This document shows positions 56,856 to 64,000 of a stretch of DNA of 64,000 nt, piece after piece. Each line of letters begins with the position of its first letter. Within the stretch, counting starts at the first letter, position 1. A model generated the notes under the pieces. That model did not search any database, was not told where the DNA came from, and worked only from the letters and a program-made list of their open reading frames with translations. A program made the position numbers and the translations under genes. The stretch is taken from contig JBEKIJ010000012.1 in NCBI GenBank assembly GCA_050011815.1, forward strand, positions 26,644 to 90,643, written 5' to 3'. Source of the DNA: Chersky-840 sp050011815. Lineage in GTDB: Bacteria > Actinomycetota > Acidimicrobiia > Acidimicrobiales > UBA8190.

Positions 56856-58085
56856 TCACCGGAAGTCGAAGGCCACCTTGATGGCGCCGCTGCGCTCCTG
56901 TTCGGCGAGGACCGTGAACGCCTCACGCCACTGGTCGAGTCGGAAGGTGTGGGTGAGCATCCCGTCGAGGTCGACCTTCCCCTGGTCGGCGAGGTCCAGG
57001 AAGTGCGCGATGCCGTGCTTGCGCACGCCGTCGATCTCCTCCACGCCGAACGCGTTCGACCCCACCCAGGTGATCTCTTTGAAGTAGAGCGGCGAGTACT
57101 CCCAGCGGCCCGGCCCGTGGACACCGCTCTTCACGAGCGTGCCCCGTGCCTTGAGGAGCCGCACACCGACCTCGAAGGTCTCGGGCTTGCCGATGGTGTC
57201 GTAGACGACGTCGATCCCCCCGGGGTGGGCCATGGGCAACCCGTCGCGGACCCGCTGCAGCACGCCGCCGGACCACGCCGCCGCCTGCTCGATGAGCGCG
57301 TCACGAGGCTCGGGGGCCACCACCGTGGCGCCCAGACGCCGGGCCAGCGCCGCCTGGGCGGGGAAGCGCGCCACCACCATCACCTCGACGTCGGGGTGCA
57401 GGGCGCGCAGGATGGCCGTGGCGGTGGTGCCGAGGGCCCCGGCCCCGTACACGAGCGCCCGTCCCCCGGGGGGTGGCGGATGACGGGTGATCGAGTGCAG
57501 CGACACCGCGAAGGGATCGGCGAACACGGCCAGCTCGTCGGGGACCCCGTCGGGGACCGGGAAGAGCATGGTGTGGTGGGCGGGGAAGTAGTCGGCGAAG
57601 CCACCGGGGGCGTCCTTGCAGGTTCCGGTGTGGATGCCCGGCGCCAAGGGGCCTTCGGTGAAGTGCCAACACAGGCTGTAGTCGCCGGCCTCGCACGCCG
57701 GGCACACCGGCTCGATGCCCCGCGGTGCACACGACAGCCAGGGATTGAGGACCACCCGTTGCCCCACCTCGAGGCCGGGGACGCCGGGACCCACGTCGGC
57801 CACGTTCGCCACCACCTCGTGGCCGAGGATGGTGGGGAAGGTGAAGAGGTTGGCCAGGGGGCTGTCCGCGTTGGCCTCGCCGAAGTCCATGAAGACCTGC
57901 TTGGCCTCGGACCCGCAGATCCCCGTCATCCGGGTCTTGGCCATCACCCACCCCGGTCGGGCCGGGTGGGGTTCCTCGAGGTCGACGAGCTTCATGGGGG
58001 TGCGGGCCAACCCCACCAGGAGTGGGTTCGAGGCATCGGGTGCCTCCCATGCGTCGGGCCGCACCCCGTAGAGCAGTCCTTTCAT
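56856..58085 (-). CDS. Zinc-dependent alcohol dehydrogenase-like (MDR) protein
   Basis: A 409-residue medium-chain dehydrogenase. Catalytic zinc ligands start with MTGICGSEAK and LGHEVVANV; the structural zinc cysteines are in the stretch CAPRGIEPVCPACEAGDYSLC; the Rossmann fold is RALVYGAGALGTTATAIL. It is longer than usual (340-380) because of an insert near the nucleotide-binding domain. ATG 58085 is preceded by GAGGAGGAG. The PIG-L gene ends 14 bases upstream, so they are one operon. It touches the FAD monooxygenase gene on the other strand with no gap. Substrate unknown. Confidence 0.9.
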   Translation of the reverse strand: MKGLLYGVRPDAWEAPDASNPLLVGLARTPMKLVDLEEPHPARPGWVMAKTRMTGICGSEAKQVFMDFGEANADSPLANLFTFPTILGHEVVANVADVGPGVPGLEVGQRVVLNPWLSCAPRGIEPVCPACEAGDYSLCWHFTEGPLAPGIHTGTCKDAPGGFADYFPAHHTMLFPVPDGVPDELAVFADPFAVSLHSITRHPPPPGGRALVYGAGALGTTATAILRALHPDVEVMVVARFPAQAALARRLGATVVAPEPRDALIEQAAAWSGGVLQRVRDGLPMAHPGGIDVVYDTIGKPETFEVGVRLLKARGTLVKSGVHGPGRWEYSPLYFKEITWVGSNAFGVEEIDGVRKHGIAHFLDLADQGKVDLDGMLTHTFRLDQWREAFTVLAEQERSGAIKVAFDFR

Positions 58086-58099
58086 CGACAACTCCTCCT

Positions 58100-58891
58100 C
58101 TAGACGGTGTCGGCCAGGATCTCCCACCCCGGAGGGGGAGGTTCGAGCCGCCAGTACTGCTCGGGAACGTTGGCGTCGAGGCGTTCGTCGAGCACGTGAT
58201 CGCGTTGCAGGGGGGCGACCTGGCTCTTGTAGAGCTCGATGGCGGCCCGCTTGCGAGCCATGTCGGGGACGATGGGCACGACCGCAGGGGTGGGCCACAG
58301 GCCGCTCTTGAACAACCTCGCCACCCGCCAGGCCATGATCCCGGGGATGTGCTTGTAGCCGTGGTCCTCGTAACAGAACCACGCCGGCGCATCCTCGGAC
58401 CGGGCCAGGGCGTCTCGCGCCAGCAGGCCGGCGTCGTGGGTCAGGACGTGATCGGGGTTGGCCAGCCCGAGCGGCAGGAACACCGCGGTGGGCGCCGCGG
58501 CCACGAGGGCCTGCTCGAGGACCGGGGCCACGTCGTCGGGGCGGGGGCGCTGGTCCTTGGCGAGGTACTGGTGGTCGGGGAACTCGAGCCACACCGGCGT
58601 GGCCTCGAGGAAGGCCATGGCCGATCGGTCCTCCTCACGCCGCAGTGCCACCACGTCGTCGCCGGGGAGGAACCCTCCACAGGCGTCCCACGAGGTGGGC
58701 TCCGGCGGATACGCCGGGGGCCGTCCGCCCAGCACGGTGATGACGGTGGTGCCGGGGTGCCCGGCGATGAGGTGAGCGGCACCGAGGGCGGCGTCGTCGA
58801 AGTGCGGGGACACCACCACGATCCGGGCCAGGGTGGCGGGGTCCACCAACCCCCAGGTGACCTCGACCGTGCCCCCCGCATCCGCCCCCAT
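58100..58891 (-). CDS. PIG-L family deacetylase
   Basis: A 263-residue zinc-dependent deacetylase of the MshB/LmbE (PIG-L) fold. The metal site starts VVVSPHFDDAALGAAHL (PHxDD at about residues 28-34), the third ligand is in GLANPDHVLTHDAG, and a conserved FLPLGLAN loop precedes it. Relatives act in mycothiol synthesis (MshB), on mycothiol conjugates (Mca) or on N-acetylglucosaminyl lipids. ATG 58891 is 8 bases after TACGGT. Being paired with an MDR dehydrogenase is not the mshB context I know, so its substrate is open. Confidence 0.85.
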   Translation of the reverse strand: MGADAGGTVEVTWGLVDPATLARIVVVSPHFDDAALGAAHLIAGHPGTTVITVLGGRPPAYPPEPTSWDACGGFLPGDDVVALRREEDRSAMAFLEATPVWLEFPDHQYLAKDQRPRPDDVAPVLEQALVAAAPTAVFLPLGLANPDHVLTHDAGLLARDALARSEDAPAWFCYEDHGYKHIPGIMAWRVARLFKSGLWPTPAVVPIVPDMARKRAAIELYKSQVAPLQRDHVLDERLDANVPEQYWRLEPPPPGWEILADTV

Positions 58892-58899
58892 CGGGCCGG

Positions 58900-58905
58900 A
58901 CCGTA
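58900..58905 (-). promoter_or_regulatory. -10 element for the PIG-L operon
   Basis: TACGGT on the minus strand, ending 8 bases before the ATG at 58891. A start 6-7 bases after it leaves a leader of one or two bases. Confidence 0.5.
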
Positions 58906-58963
58906 GCGCGCCGGGCCTGGTCCACGCCCGCCCCCGGGTGAGCCCGGCGCGCGGCGGCGTCGG

Positions 58964-59053
58964 TCAGCGAGCGGTGTACTGGAAGGCCGACCGGGCCAGG
59001 TCGATGAGGTCCCAGAAGAAGGAGTAGCCCCGGTGGTGGATGCGCAGCGACAT
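58964..59053 (-). CDS. 29-residue protein coupled to the gene upstream
   Basis: A very short frame, MSLRIHHRGYSFFW then DLIDLARSAFQYTAR, whose start codon shares one base with the stop codon of the 66-residue gene (TGATG). The sequence is amphipathic, with basic, aromatic and Asp residues, and could be a membrane-associated or complex-bound helix. I know no family for it. The exact coupling is the main argument that it is translated. Confidence 0.5.
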   Translation of the reverse strand: MSLRIHHRGYSFFWDLIDLARSAFQYTAR

Positions 59054-59253
59054 CACCGCCGGCTCTCGAGGTGGTTCGGGATGAACTGCGTCAGTGCGAA
59101 CTTGGGATCGAAGGCGAACCGGGGGTGGGTGAACCGGGAATCGGGACCGGGATCCTGGTGAGACGCCAGCCCGGTGGAGGACTCGGTCCTCCCGGGGTCG
59201 AGCATCTCGTCGATCATCCTGATGATCTCGTCACACCGCTGGACTGGGTTCAT
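59053..59253 (-). CDS. 66-residue protein of unknown function
   Basis: A small frame MNPVQRCDEIIRMIDEMLDP, then a Ser/Gly-rich linker and a C-terminal basic, aromatic stretch (RFAFDPKFALTQFIPNHLESRR). The N-terminal helix looks real; the middle is low-complexity. It ends in the TGATG overlap with the 29-residue gene. Upstream is a 138-base divergent region shared with the DUF2277 gene. I do not recognise a family. The frame is open further upstream, but the sensible start is the ATG at 59253. Confidence 0.55.
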   Translation of the reverse strand: MNPVQRCDEIIRMIDEMLDPGRTESSTGLASHQDPGPDSRFTHPRFAFDPKFALTQFIPNHLESRR

Positions 59254-59391
59254 CGTTCGCTCGTCGGTCGAATGGCTATTCCGTCCAGCCTGCGCCCCTG
59301 AGAGCCCGGCTCCTAGGGTCGTTGGGGGGCACTCCGCAGGGCCATTGGTCCCAGGTGACGCGACCTCACCCTGTGTGGCACGGTGGTCGGT

Positions 59392-59613
59392 ATGTGCAGA
59401 AGCATTGTCACCCTCCGGAGCCCCGAGGCCGTCCCCGACGAGGACGTCCGGGCCGCCGCCCTGCAATTCGTCAGGAAGGTGAGCGGCTACCGGGCCCCCT
59501 CAGAGGCCAACCGGGCCACCTTCGAGCGGGCTGTCGACGACATCGCCCGGTCGACGCGCGCCCTGCTCGACGGGCTCGTGTCGGGGCGCCCGGGCCCGAA
59601 GGTCAGCCGGTAG
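59392..59613 (+). CDS. DUF2277 family protein
   Basis: A 73-residue protein of the widespread, uncharacterised DUF2277 family: MCRSIVTLRSPEAVPDEDVRAAALQFVRKVSGYRAPSEANRATFERAVDDIARSTRALLDGLV. The start MCRSI and the motif ALQFVRKVSG are diagnostic. Its last 11 bases overlap the 3' end of the esterase gene on the other strand. ATG 59392 is chosen over an upstream in-frame start because the family begins with MCRSI. Confidence 0.85.
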   Translation: MCRSIVTLRSPEAVPDEDVRAAALQFVRKVSGYRAPSEANRATFERAVDDIARSTRALLDGLVSGRPGPKVSR

Positions 59614-60592
59614 CGGGGCGCAGGCCCCGCACCAGGGCCCGCACCTGCTCCTCGATGGCCCGCTGTCCGAGCGCGCTCCCCGCCGCGATGATGTCGAATC
59701 CGTGGCAGGCGCCCGCCACGGTGTGCAGCTCGGTGGCCACCCCCGCCTCCATGAGCCGTCTGGCGTACTCGATGCCCTCGTCGCGCAGGGGGTCGAGCTC
59801 GGCCGTCAGGACGTAGGCGGCAGGGAGGCCGGCCAGGTCCGTGGCGCGCCCCGGCGCGGCGTAGGCCGACACCTCGCCCCGCCCCCCGGGATCGCCGAGG
59901 TAGTGCTGCCACATGTCGGTGGTGGCGCCGGTCGTCCACATGGGTGTGGCGTCGAAGGCCCGCATCGATGGGCTGTGCATGCGGTCGTCGATCACCGGGT
60001 AGTTGAGGATCTGGACCCGCAGCGCCGGCCCGCCCTCATCGCGCGCCATGAGGGCGACGGCCGCCGCCAGCGCCCCGCCGGCGCTGCTCCCGCCCACCCC
60101 GACACGGTCGGGGTCGATCCCCAACGCCGGAGCCTGCGACACCGTCCACACGAGCCCGGCGTAGCAGTCGTCGACGGCGGCGGGGTAGGGGTTCTCGGGC
60201 GCGAGGCGGTAGTCCACCGACACCACCACGCACCGGGCCTCGGCCGCGTACCGGAGGCACCGGAGCTCCTCGGTGTACCTGTCCCCGAGGACGAAGGCCC
60301 CGCCGTGGAAGAAGACCAGTCCCGGCGCGGCCGGCTCGGCCCGGACCACCGGGGCGTAGACGCGGACGGGGATCTCGGCCCCGGGGGCGACTCCGGGGAT
60401 CGACCGGTCCTCCACGGTCACCCGGTCGTCGGTGGGAAGGCTGCCCCCCATGACCCCGAGCAGGTCGAGCGTGGACCGCAGCATCCGCACGATGTTCATG
60501 TCCCGGAGGTGCGCGCCGGGGTCCACCCCGGCGGGCATTGCCGCCAGCACCTCGGCCAGCTCGGGATCGAGCGGGGGGAGCGGTGGCGTCAC
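59603..60592 (-). CDS. Alpha/beta hydrolase, HSL-type esterase
   Basis: A 329-residue esterase of the hormone-sensitive-lipase family. The oxyanion-hole motif HGGAFVLGD is near residue 95, the nucleophile elbow is GVGGSSAGGALAAA (Ser in G-x-S-A-G), and the acid and His are in AELDPLRDEGIEYARRL and GACHGFDI. Hydrolyses short-chain esters or lipids. GTG 60592 lies 10 bases after the stop of the LLM gene at 60603 on the same strand, so the two are co-transcribed. Its stop overlaps DUF2277. Confidence 0.92.
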   Translation of the reverse strand: MTPPLPPLDPELAEVLAAMPAGVDPGAHLRDMNIVRMLRSTLDLLGVMGGSLPTDDRVTVEDRSIPGVAPGAEIPVRVYAPVVRAEPAAPGLVFFHGGAFVLGDRYTEELRCLRYAAEARCVVVSVDYRLAPENPYPAAVDDCYAGLVWTVSQAPALGIDPDRVGVGGSSAGGALAAAVALMARDEGGPALRVQILNYPVIDDRMHSPSMRAFDATPMWTTGATTDMWQHYLGDPGGRGEVSAYAAPGRATDLAGLPAAYVLTAELDPLRDEGIEYARRLMEAGVATELHTVAGACHGFDIIAAGSALGQRAIEEQVRALVRGLRPATG

Positions 60593-60602
60593 GGCCGGGC
60601 CG

Positions 60603-61709
60603 TCACCGGCGGAAGTGGGGGATGACCTCTTTCCCCATGAGCTCGATGGTCTGCATGACGGCCTCGTGGGGGATCTTGTACGGGTTCACCAGGCACAGGA
60701 GGAGGTCGATGCCGGCCGCCTCGTAGAGCCGGAGGGTCTTGATGCAGTCCTCGGGGGTCCCGAGGACACACGCGTTGGCCTCCACGAGGTACTCGAGGGA
60801 GAGCAGGTCGAGGGCGCCCTCGTCGTCGATCTTCTTCATGTCGGCGGCGTAGGCGTACGAGCCCAGGTCCTGGTTCCGTTCGATCATCCAGTCGGTCATC
60901 GACGCGATGTGCCGGGCACCGGCCTTGGGATACCACTCGAAGGACTCCCGGGCCATCTCCTGCGCGGCGGCCCGGTCGGGCCCGCACAACGCCATCGTGA
61001 AGGTGGCGGCCCTGTTGTTCACGAAGGCGCCGATGGGTTCGGTGCAGGTGGCGACGGCCTGGCGGTAGATGTCGACCTTGGCCTTCACCTCCTCGGGCGA
61101 GACCCCCACGGCGAACGAGCACAGACCCAGGCCCAGAGAGCCCACCTGGCGATGCCCGTCCTCGCTGCTGGTCGCTCCCCAGATGGGCGGGTGCGGGCTC
61201 TGGAGGGGCTTGGGCAGGACCCGTCGCTTGGGCATCTGCCAGTACCTTCCGGCCAACTCGTACTCGTCGTTGGTCCAACATCCCACCACGTGGCCGATGG
61301 CCTCCTGCCACATGGCCCGGGTCTCGGCCGGGTCGACACCGAACCCCTCGAGCTCGGCCCGCGTCGAGGACCGGCCGGTCCCGAGGTCGACCCGGCCGTC
61401 GGAGAGCAGGTCGAGCACGGCCACCGATTCCGCCGTGCGGACGGGATGGTTGTAGGGCTGGGGCATGAGCCGCACCCCGTACCCGATCCGGATCCGCTCG
61501 GTGAGCGCGGCGATGGCCCCGTAGAGGACTTCGGGGTTCGAGCAGTGCGAGAACTCCGAGAGGAAGTGGTGCTCGACGGTCCAGAAGGCGTCCCACCCGT
61601 ACCGCTCCCCGGCCACCGCTTGGGCGAGCACGTTCTTGTAGGCCGTGTGCTCGCTGTTGGGCCCCCACGGTTCGGGGACCGGTATTTCGTAGAACAAGGC
61701 GAACTGCAC
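60603..61709 (-). CDS. LLM-class flavin-dependent oxidoreductase
   Basis: A 368-residue luciferase-like enzyme of the alkanal-monooxygenase-like branch. VQFALFYEIPVPEPWGPNSEHTAYKNVLAQAVAGERYGWDAFWTVEHHF has the E-H-H-F substrate region; RIRIGYGVRLMPQPYNHPVRTAESVAVLDLLSDGRVDLGTGRSSTRAELEGFGVD is typical. GTG 61709 begins the conserved part and is 8 bases after TAGGAC; the preceding in-frame ATG at 61736 is less likely. A good -35 TTGTCG lies 17 bases further upstream. It leads the esterase gene in an operon. Substrate unknown. Confidence 0.9.
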   Translation of the reverse strand: MQFALFYEIPVPEPWGPNSEHTAYKNVLAQAVAGERYGWDAFWTVEHHFLSEFSHCSNPEVLYGAIAALTERIRIGYGVRLMPQPYNHPVRTAESVAVLDLLSDGRVDLGTGRSSTRAELEGFGVDPAETRAMWQEAIGHVVGCWTNDEYELAGRYWQMPKRRVLPKPLQSPHPPIWGATSSEDGHRQVGSLGLGLCSFAVGVSPEEVKAKVDIYRQAVATCTEPIGAFVNNRAATFTMALCGPDRAAAQEMARESFEWYPKAGARHIASMTDWMIERNQDLGSYAYAADMKKIDDEGALDLLSLEYLVEANACVLGTPEDCIKTLRLYEAAGIDLLLCLVNPYKIPHEAVMQTIELMGKEVIPHFRR

Positions 61710-61717
61710 GGTGCAGG

Positions 61718-61746
61718 GTCCTATCATCCAGCCCACCCGTCGACAA
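61718..61746 (-). promoter_or_regulatory. Promoter for the LLM-esterase operon
   Basis: Read on the minus strand: TTGTCG (61741-61746), 17 bases, TAGGAC (61718-61723). The -10 ends 8 bases before the GTG at 61709. This is one of the few promoters in the window with a recognisable -35. Confidence 0.55.
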
Positions 61747-61780
61747 GCCGTTGACGGGGGACAGACACCGGGGAGGTCCC

Positions 61781-62590
61781 ATGCGCGGGTTGGCGGGCAA
61801 GAACGTGATCGTCACCGGGGCGGCCTCGGGAATCGGCCGGGCCTGTGCGCAGCGCCTGCTCGAAGAGGGGGCCAGCGTCATGGGCGGCGATCTCGCTCCC
61901 CCCGGCGAGGCCCCGGCGGTGCCCTCCGACAAAGGGTCGTGGGCCTTCACCCCGGTCGACGTCACCGACGAGGCCTCGGTCATCCATCTCGTCGACGAGG
62001 CGGCTCGCGCCTTCGGGCGCGTCGACGGTCTCGTCAACGCCGCGGGGGTGGCGGGGGGCGGTGCCGTCCACATGATCGACACCGCGGAGTGGAACCGCGT
62101 CGTCGGGGTCAACCTCTACGGCACCTTCCTGACAGCCAAGTACGCCATCGCCCGCATGTTGGACCAGCCCCTGGTGGACGAGGCCCGGGGCGCGGTGGTC
62201 ACGATCGCCAGCATCGAGGGCATCGAGGGCACCGCCGGCGGCAGTGCCTACAGCGCCTCCAAAGGGGGCGTGGTCATCCTCACCAAGAACATGGCCATCG
62301 ACTACGCCGGACGCGGCATCCGTGTGAACACCATCTGCCCGGGCTTCATCGACACGCCGATGACCCAGGCCATCTTCGGGATGGAGGGCATGGAGCGGGC
62401 CAAGCGCGAGATCACCAAGGAGCACAAGCTCGGCCGCTACGGCCGGCCCGACGAGATCGCGGCGGCCGCCGCCTTCCTCCTCTCGCCGGATTCGTCGTTC
62501 GTCACCGGGCACGCCCTCGTCGTCGACGGTGGGTACACCGCCGGGCGCGACCATGGCGTCACCGAGATGCTGGGGCTGTCTGGTCCGTAG
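61781..62590 (+). CDS. Short-chain dehydrogenase/reductase
   Basis: A 269-residue classical SDR. The cofactor loop VTGAASGIGRACA is at residues 11-23, the N-A-G motif is in LVNAAGVAGGG, the catalytic serine in VTIASIEG and the Tyr/Lys pair in GSAYSASKGGVVI. IRVNTICPGFIDTPMT is the usual post-catalytic strand. GGGAGGT sits 5 bases before the ATG at 61781. It is divergent from the LLM operon with 71 bases between. Substrate unknown; the family includes 3-oxoacyl and steroid or terpenoid alcohol dehydrogenases. Confidence 0.93.
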   Translation: MRGLAGKNVIVTGAASGIGRACAQRLLEEGASVMGGDLAPPGEAPAVPSDKGSWAFTPVDVTDEASVIHLVDEAARAFGRVDGLVNAAGVAGGGAVHMIDTAEWNRVVGVNLYGTFLTAKYAIARMLDQPLVDEARGAVVTIASIEGIEGTAGGSAYSASKGGVVILTKNMAIDYAGRGIRVNTICPGFIDTPMTQAIFGMEGMERAKREITKEHKLGRYGRPDEIAAAAAFLLSPDSSFVTGHALVVDGGYTAGRDHGVTEMLGLSGP

Positions 62591-62725
62591 ACGCCCAACA
62601 GGTGATCCCGGCAGGTGCGGGGTCGGCGAAATGGATCACCCAGGGCATCGCAGCCTCGGCATTTCCACCCCGTCTTGTGACCACTCAGGCTGAGCCCGAG
62701 CGTCTGGATCGTCAGTTCCGTACCC

Positions 62726-63298
62726 TCATGCCCTCGCGGTTGGACCTCGGCCACTGGGCGACCAGTTCACGACGTCAGTTGCGTCTGGCAGAGGATGAGC
62801 GTCGATGTAGTTTGGTGATTCCTCCGTGGGTTTGGCGAGGGCGGACTCGACCGAGTCGAGCAGCGTTCGTTTGTTTGCCGGTATCGGCACGGGCCCCCAG
62901 TGGCCCTCGAACAACGGTGCCCACCGTGTCAAGGTCTCCTGGGAAGCCCGTATGACCACTGGCGTGTCCGGATGCAGACGCCTGAGGGCCGTAACGACCC
63001 TGCGCGACGATTGGCGATGGAGTCCGAGCGACGACACCACGACGTCGGCGCCCTCAACCAGCTCGCATCGCCCGCAAGCCACGAGCGGGCACTGACGTGG
63101 ACCGAGGCCCCTCGGCCCCCGGCACCACGACACCTCGTATCCGTTCTTGTCCAGAAGGCGCCAGTATGCGTACGCCCCGGCCACGTCGGGTTCCTCAATC
63201 AGGACTCGTGGTCGGGGGTCTTCGCCTTTCGCCCGCCGACCTAGATGCGTCCATCGACAGGCGAAGTCCGTGCCCAGGAGATTGCGGTGACGTCGCAT
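62726..63298 (-). CDS. Conserved hypothetical protein, receiver-like fold with a CxxC pair
   Basis: A 190-residue protein. The middle reads PRVLIEEPDVAGAYAYWRLLDKNGYEVSWCRGP, like the first strand and helix of a response-regulator receiver, then CPLVACGRCELVEGADVVVSSLG, with a C-x5-C-x2-C cluster, and TALRRLHPDTPVVIRASQETLTRWAPLFEGHWGPVPIPANKRTLLDSVESAL, again receiver-like strands and helices. The usual phospho-acceptor Asp is not evident. I do not know the family. AAGGAAGGTG precedes the ATG at 63298. Confidence 0.65.
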   Translation of the reverse strand: MRRHRNLLGTDFACRWTHLGRRAKGEDPRPRVLIEEPDVAGAYAYWRLLDKNGYEVSWCRGPRGLGPRQCPLVACGRCELVEGADVVVSSLGLHRQSSRRVVTALRRLHPDTPVVIRASQETLTRWAPLFEGHWGPVPIPANKRTLLDSVESALAKPTEESPNYIDAHPLPDATDVVNWSPSGRGPTARA

Positions 63299-63689
63299 AG
63301 GCACCTTCCTTCTCGCGGCACGGCAAGCCGCCCAAGAACCAGCGTGATCCTCAGGTGCGCGGCTGGATAGGGACCTTCGTCCCAGATACCGGACTCGGAG
63401 CAACGCAGGCTGCCTCGGCCTTCTGTCAGCCCTCCCAGAGGTGCCGTTCCCGGCCGAGGACCAAGGCAACGGCGAGGATCAGGCCCGGTGGCGCAGACTC
63501 GGGGTACCGATCGGTCCCGCAGAGCGCCTCGGACCCCCTCGGATGCACCCACGGACCCACCCTCATCCAGGCCATCCCCTGTACTCGGCCGATTGCGCGC
63601 ACTCGTTGGATCTCGCACCCAACAGGCGAGTCGGCACTTTGTGACAAACGTCCCTGGTCGATCAGAGACATCGATGGCACTCTGCCCGT
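63299..63689. other. Intergenic region near the right edge
   Basis: No gene that I can support in 391 bases between divergent genes. A minus-strand frame ends with a short hydrophobic stretch (LILAVALVLGRERHLWEG) but lacks a ribosome binding site and overlaps the opposing gene's upstream region. I left it out. Confidence 0.45.
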
Positions 63690-63995
63690 ATGTTCGTCCC
63701 AGTCGTCGTCGTCGTCGGAATTGCAATCGCTCTCGCGATCGGCACGATCGTGTTGAGGCGAAAAGGGTACTCCGGTATGGGAGGCGACACCGTCGTCCGT
63801 TGCAGCAAAGGGCATCTCTTCACCACGATCTGGGTGCCGGGTGGGTCGCTCAAATCGATCCGGTTGGGTATGTCGAGGTTTCAGTACTGCCCTGTCGGAC
63901 ATCACTGGGCCGTGGTCAACCCGGTCAAGGACTCGGAGTTGACTGACGAGGAGAGACGTACCGCGGCGGAGCACCATGACGTGCACATTCCCTGA
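63690..63995 (+). CDS. Small membrane-anchored zinc-ribbon-like protein
   Basis: A 101-residue protein with an N-terminal membrane helix (FVPVVVVVGIAIALAIGTIVL) and a cytosolic or extracytosolic domain with two Cys-x-x-His-like clusters: VRCSKGHLFTTIWVPGGSL and RFQYCPVGHHWAVVNPV. The pattern C-x2-G-H ... C-x2-G-H suggests one metal site. The start ATG 63690 has a -10-like hexamer CACTCT 6 bases upstream. It is complete, ending 5 bases before the edge. Similar small proteins are common in actinobacteria but have no known function, to my knowledge. Confidence 0.75.
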   Translation: MFVPVVVVVGIAIALAIGTIVLRRKGYSGMGGDTVVRCSKGHLFTTIWVPGGSLKSIRLGMSRFQYCPVGHHWAVVNPVKDSELTDEERRTAAEHHDVHIP

Positions 63996-64000
63996 GGGTT

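Noticed and set aside
63426..63986. Minus-strand frame ending in a hydrophobic stretch
   Set aside because: Most of it is antisense to the membrane zinc-ribbon gene and it has no ribosome binding site.
1..64000. tRNA, rRNA, insertion sequences, phage genes, integrase or attachment sites
   Set aside because: I looked on both strands and saw no cloverleaf, ribosomal segment, transposase motif or flanking repeats that would support any.

Overview
The window is a contiguous stretch of chromosome from a high-GC actinobacterium. The evidence is the very high third-position GC, many GTG starts, a WhiB regulator, a DipZ, a mycothiol-type nitroreductase relative, several F420/LLM-type oxidoreductases, a PimB-like mannosyltransferase end and a class II (B12) ribonucleotide reductase. 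An acidimicrobial-type lineage is my best guess; no rRNA or tRNA is present to settle it. Gene density is high, with no insertion sequence, phage, CRISPR array or integrase.

Layout. 1-6.1 kb: end of a PimB-like glycosyltransferase, an SRPBCC protein, a ROK sugar kinase, an LLM oxidoreductase, an alanine-type aminotransferase, and a TetR gene divergent from a PlsC acyltransferase. 6.1-12.5 kb (minus strand): an FTR1 iron permease fused to a beta-propeller, a DinB-like protein, DipZ and glycerol kinase. 12.6-17.5 kb: nrdJ interrupted by two inteins, with a candidate NrdR-controlled promoter and a strong terminator. 17.5-22.4 kb (minus): a secreted protein with three long repeats, a cytochrome P450, a BtuF-like protein, a methyltransferase and a hypothetical protein. 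22.5-28.8 kb: a lipoprotein, a miniature NfeD and a flotillin; two DsbA-family proteins with CPWA active sites; DoxX; a degenerate HAD protein; a DUF1275 membrane protein. 28.9-40.7 kb: an efflux-rich block with three ABC-2 systems, a DHA2 MFS pump coupled to a MerR regulator and a second MFS pump. 40.8-52.3 kb: a nucleosidase-like protein, the giant helicase Lhr, an LLM enzyme, a TetR operon, an epimerase, GNAT, peptidase E, WhiB, a HAD phosphatase and a PAS protein. 52.4-64 kb: Lon, an FAD monooxygenase, an MDR dehydrogenase with a PIG-L deacetylase, two tiny coupled genes, DUF2277, an esterase with an LLM enzyme, an SDR and two small unknown proteins.

How genes work together. nrdJ needs adenosylcobalamin, and a BtuF-like corrinoid-binding protein is encoded 3 kb away. 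The miniature NfeD and the flotillin form a membrane-scaffold pair. ABC-2 ATPase/permease pairs and the MFS-MerR pair are translationally coupled. Many genes carry a TANNNT-like -10 hexamer ending 6-8 bases before the start codon, which implies leaderless transcripts; this signal also decided several start codons given here.

I did not find one obvious large undescribed system. The most unusual items are the FTR1-propeller fusion, the intein placed directly after the catalytic thiyl-radical cysteine of NrdJ, the tiny coupled gene pair near 59 kb, and the CPWA DsbA-type pair.
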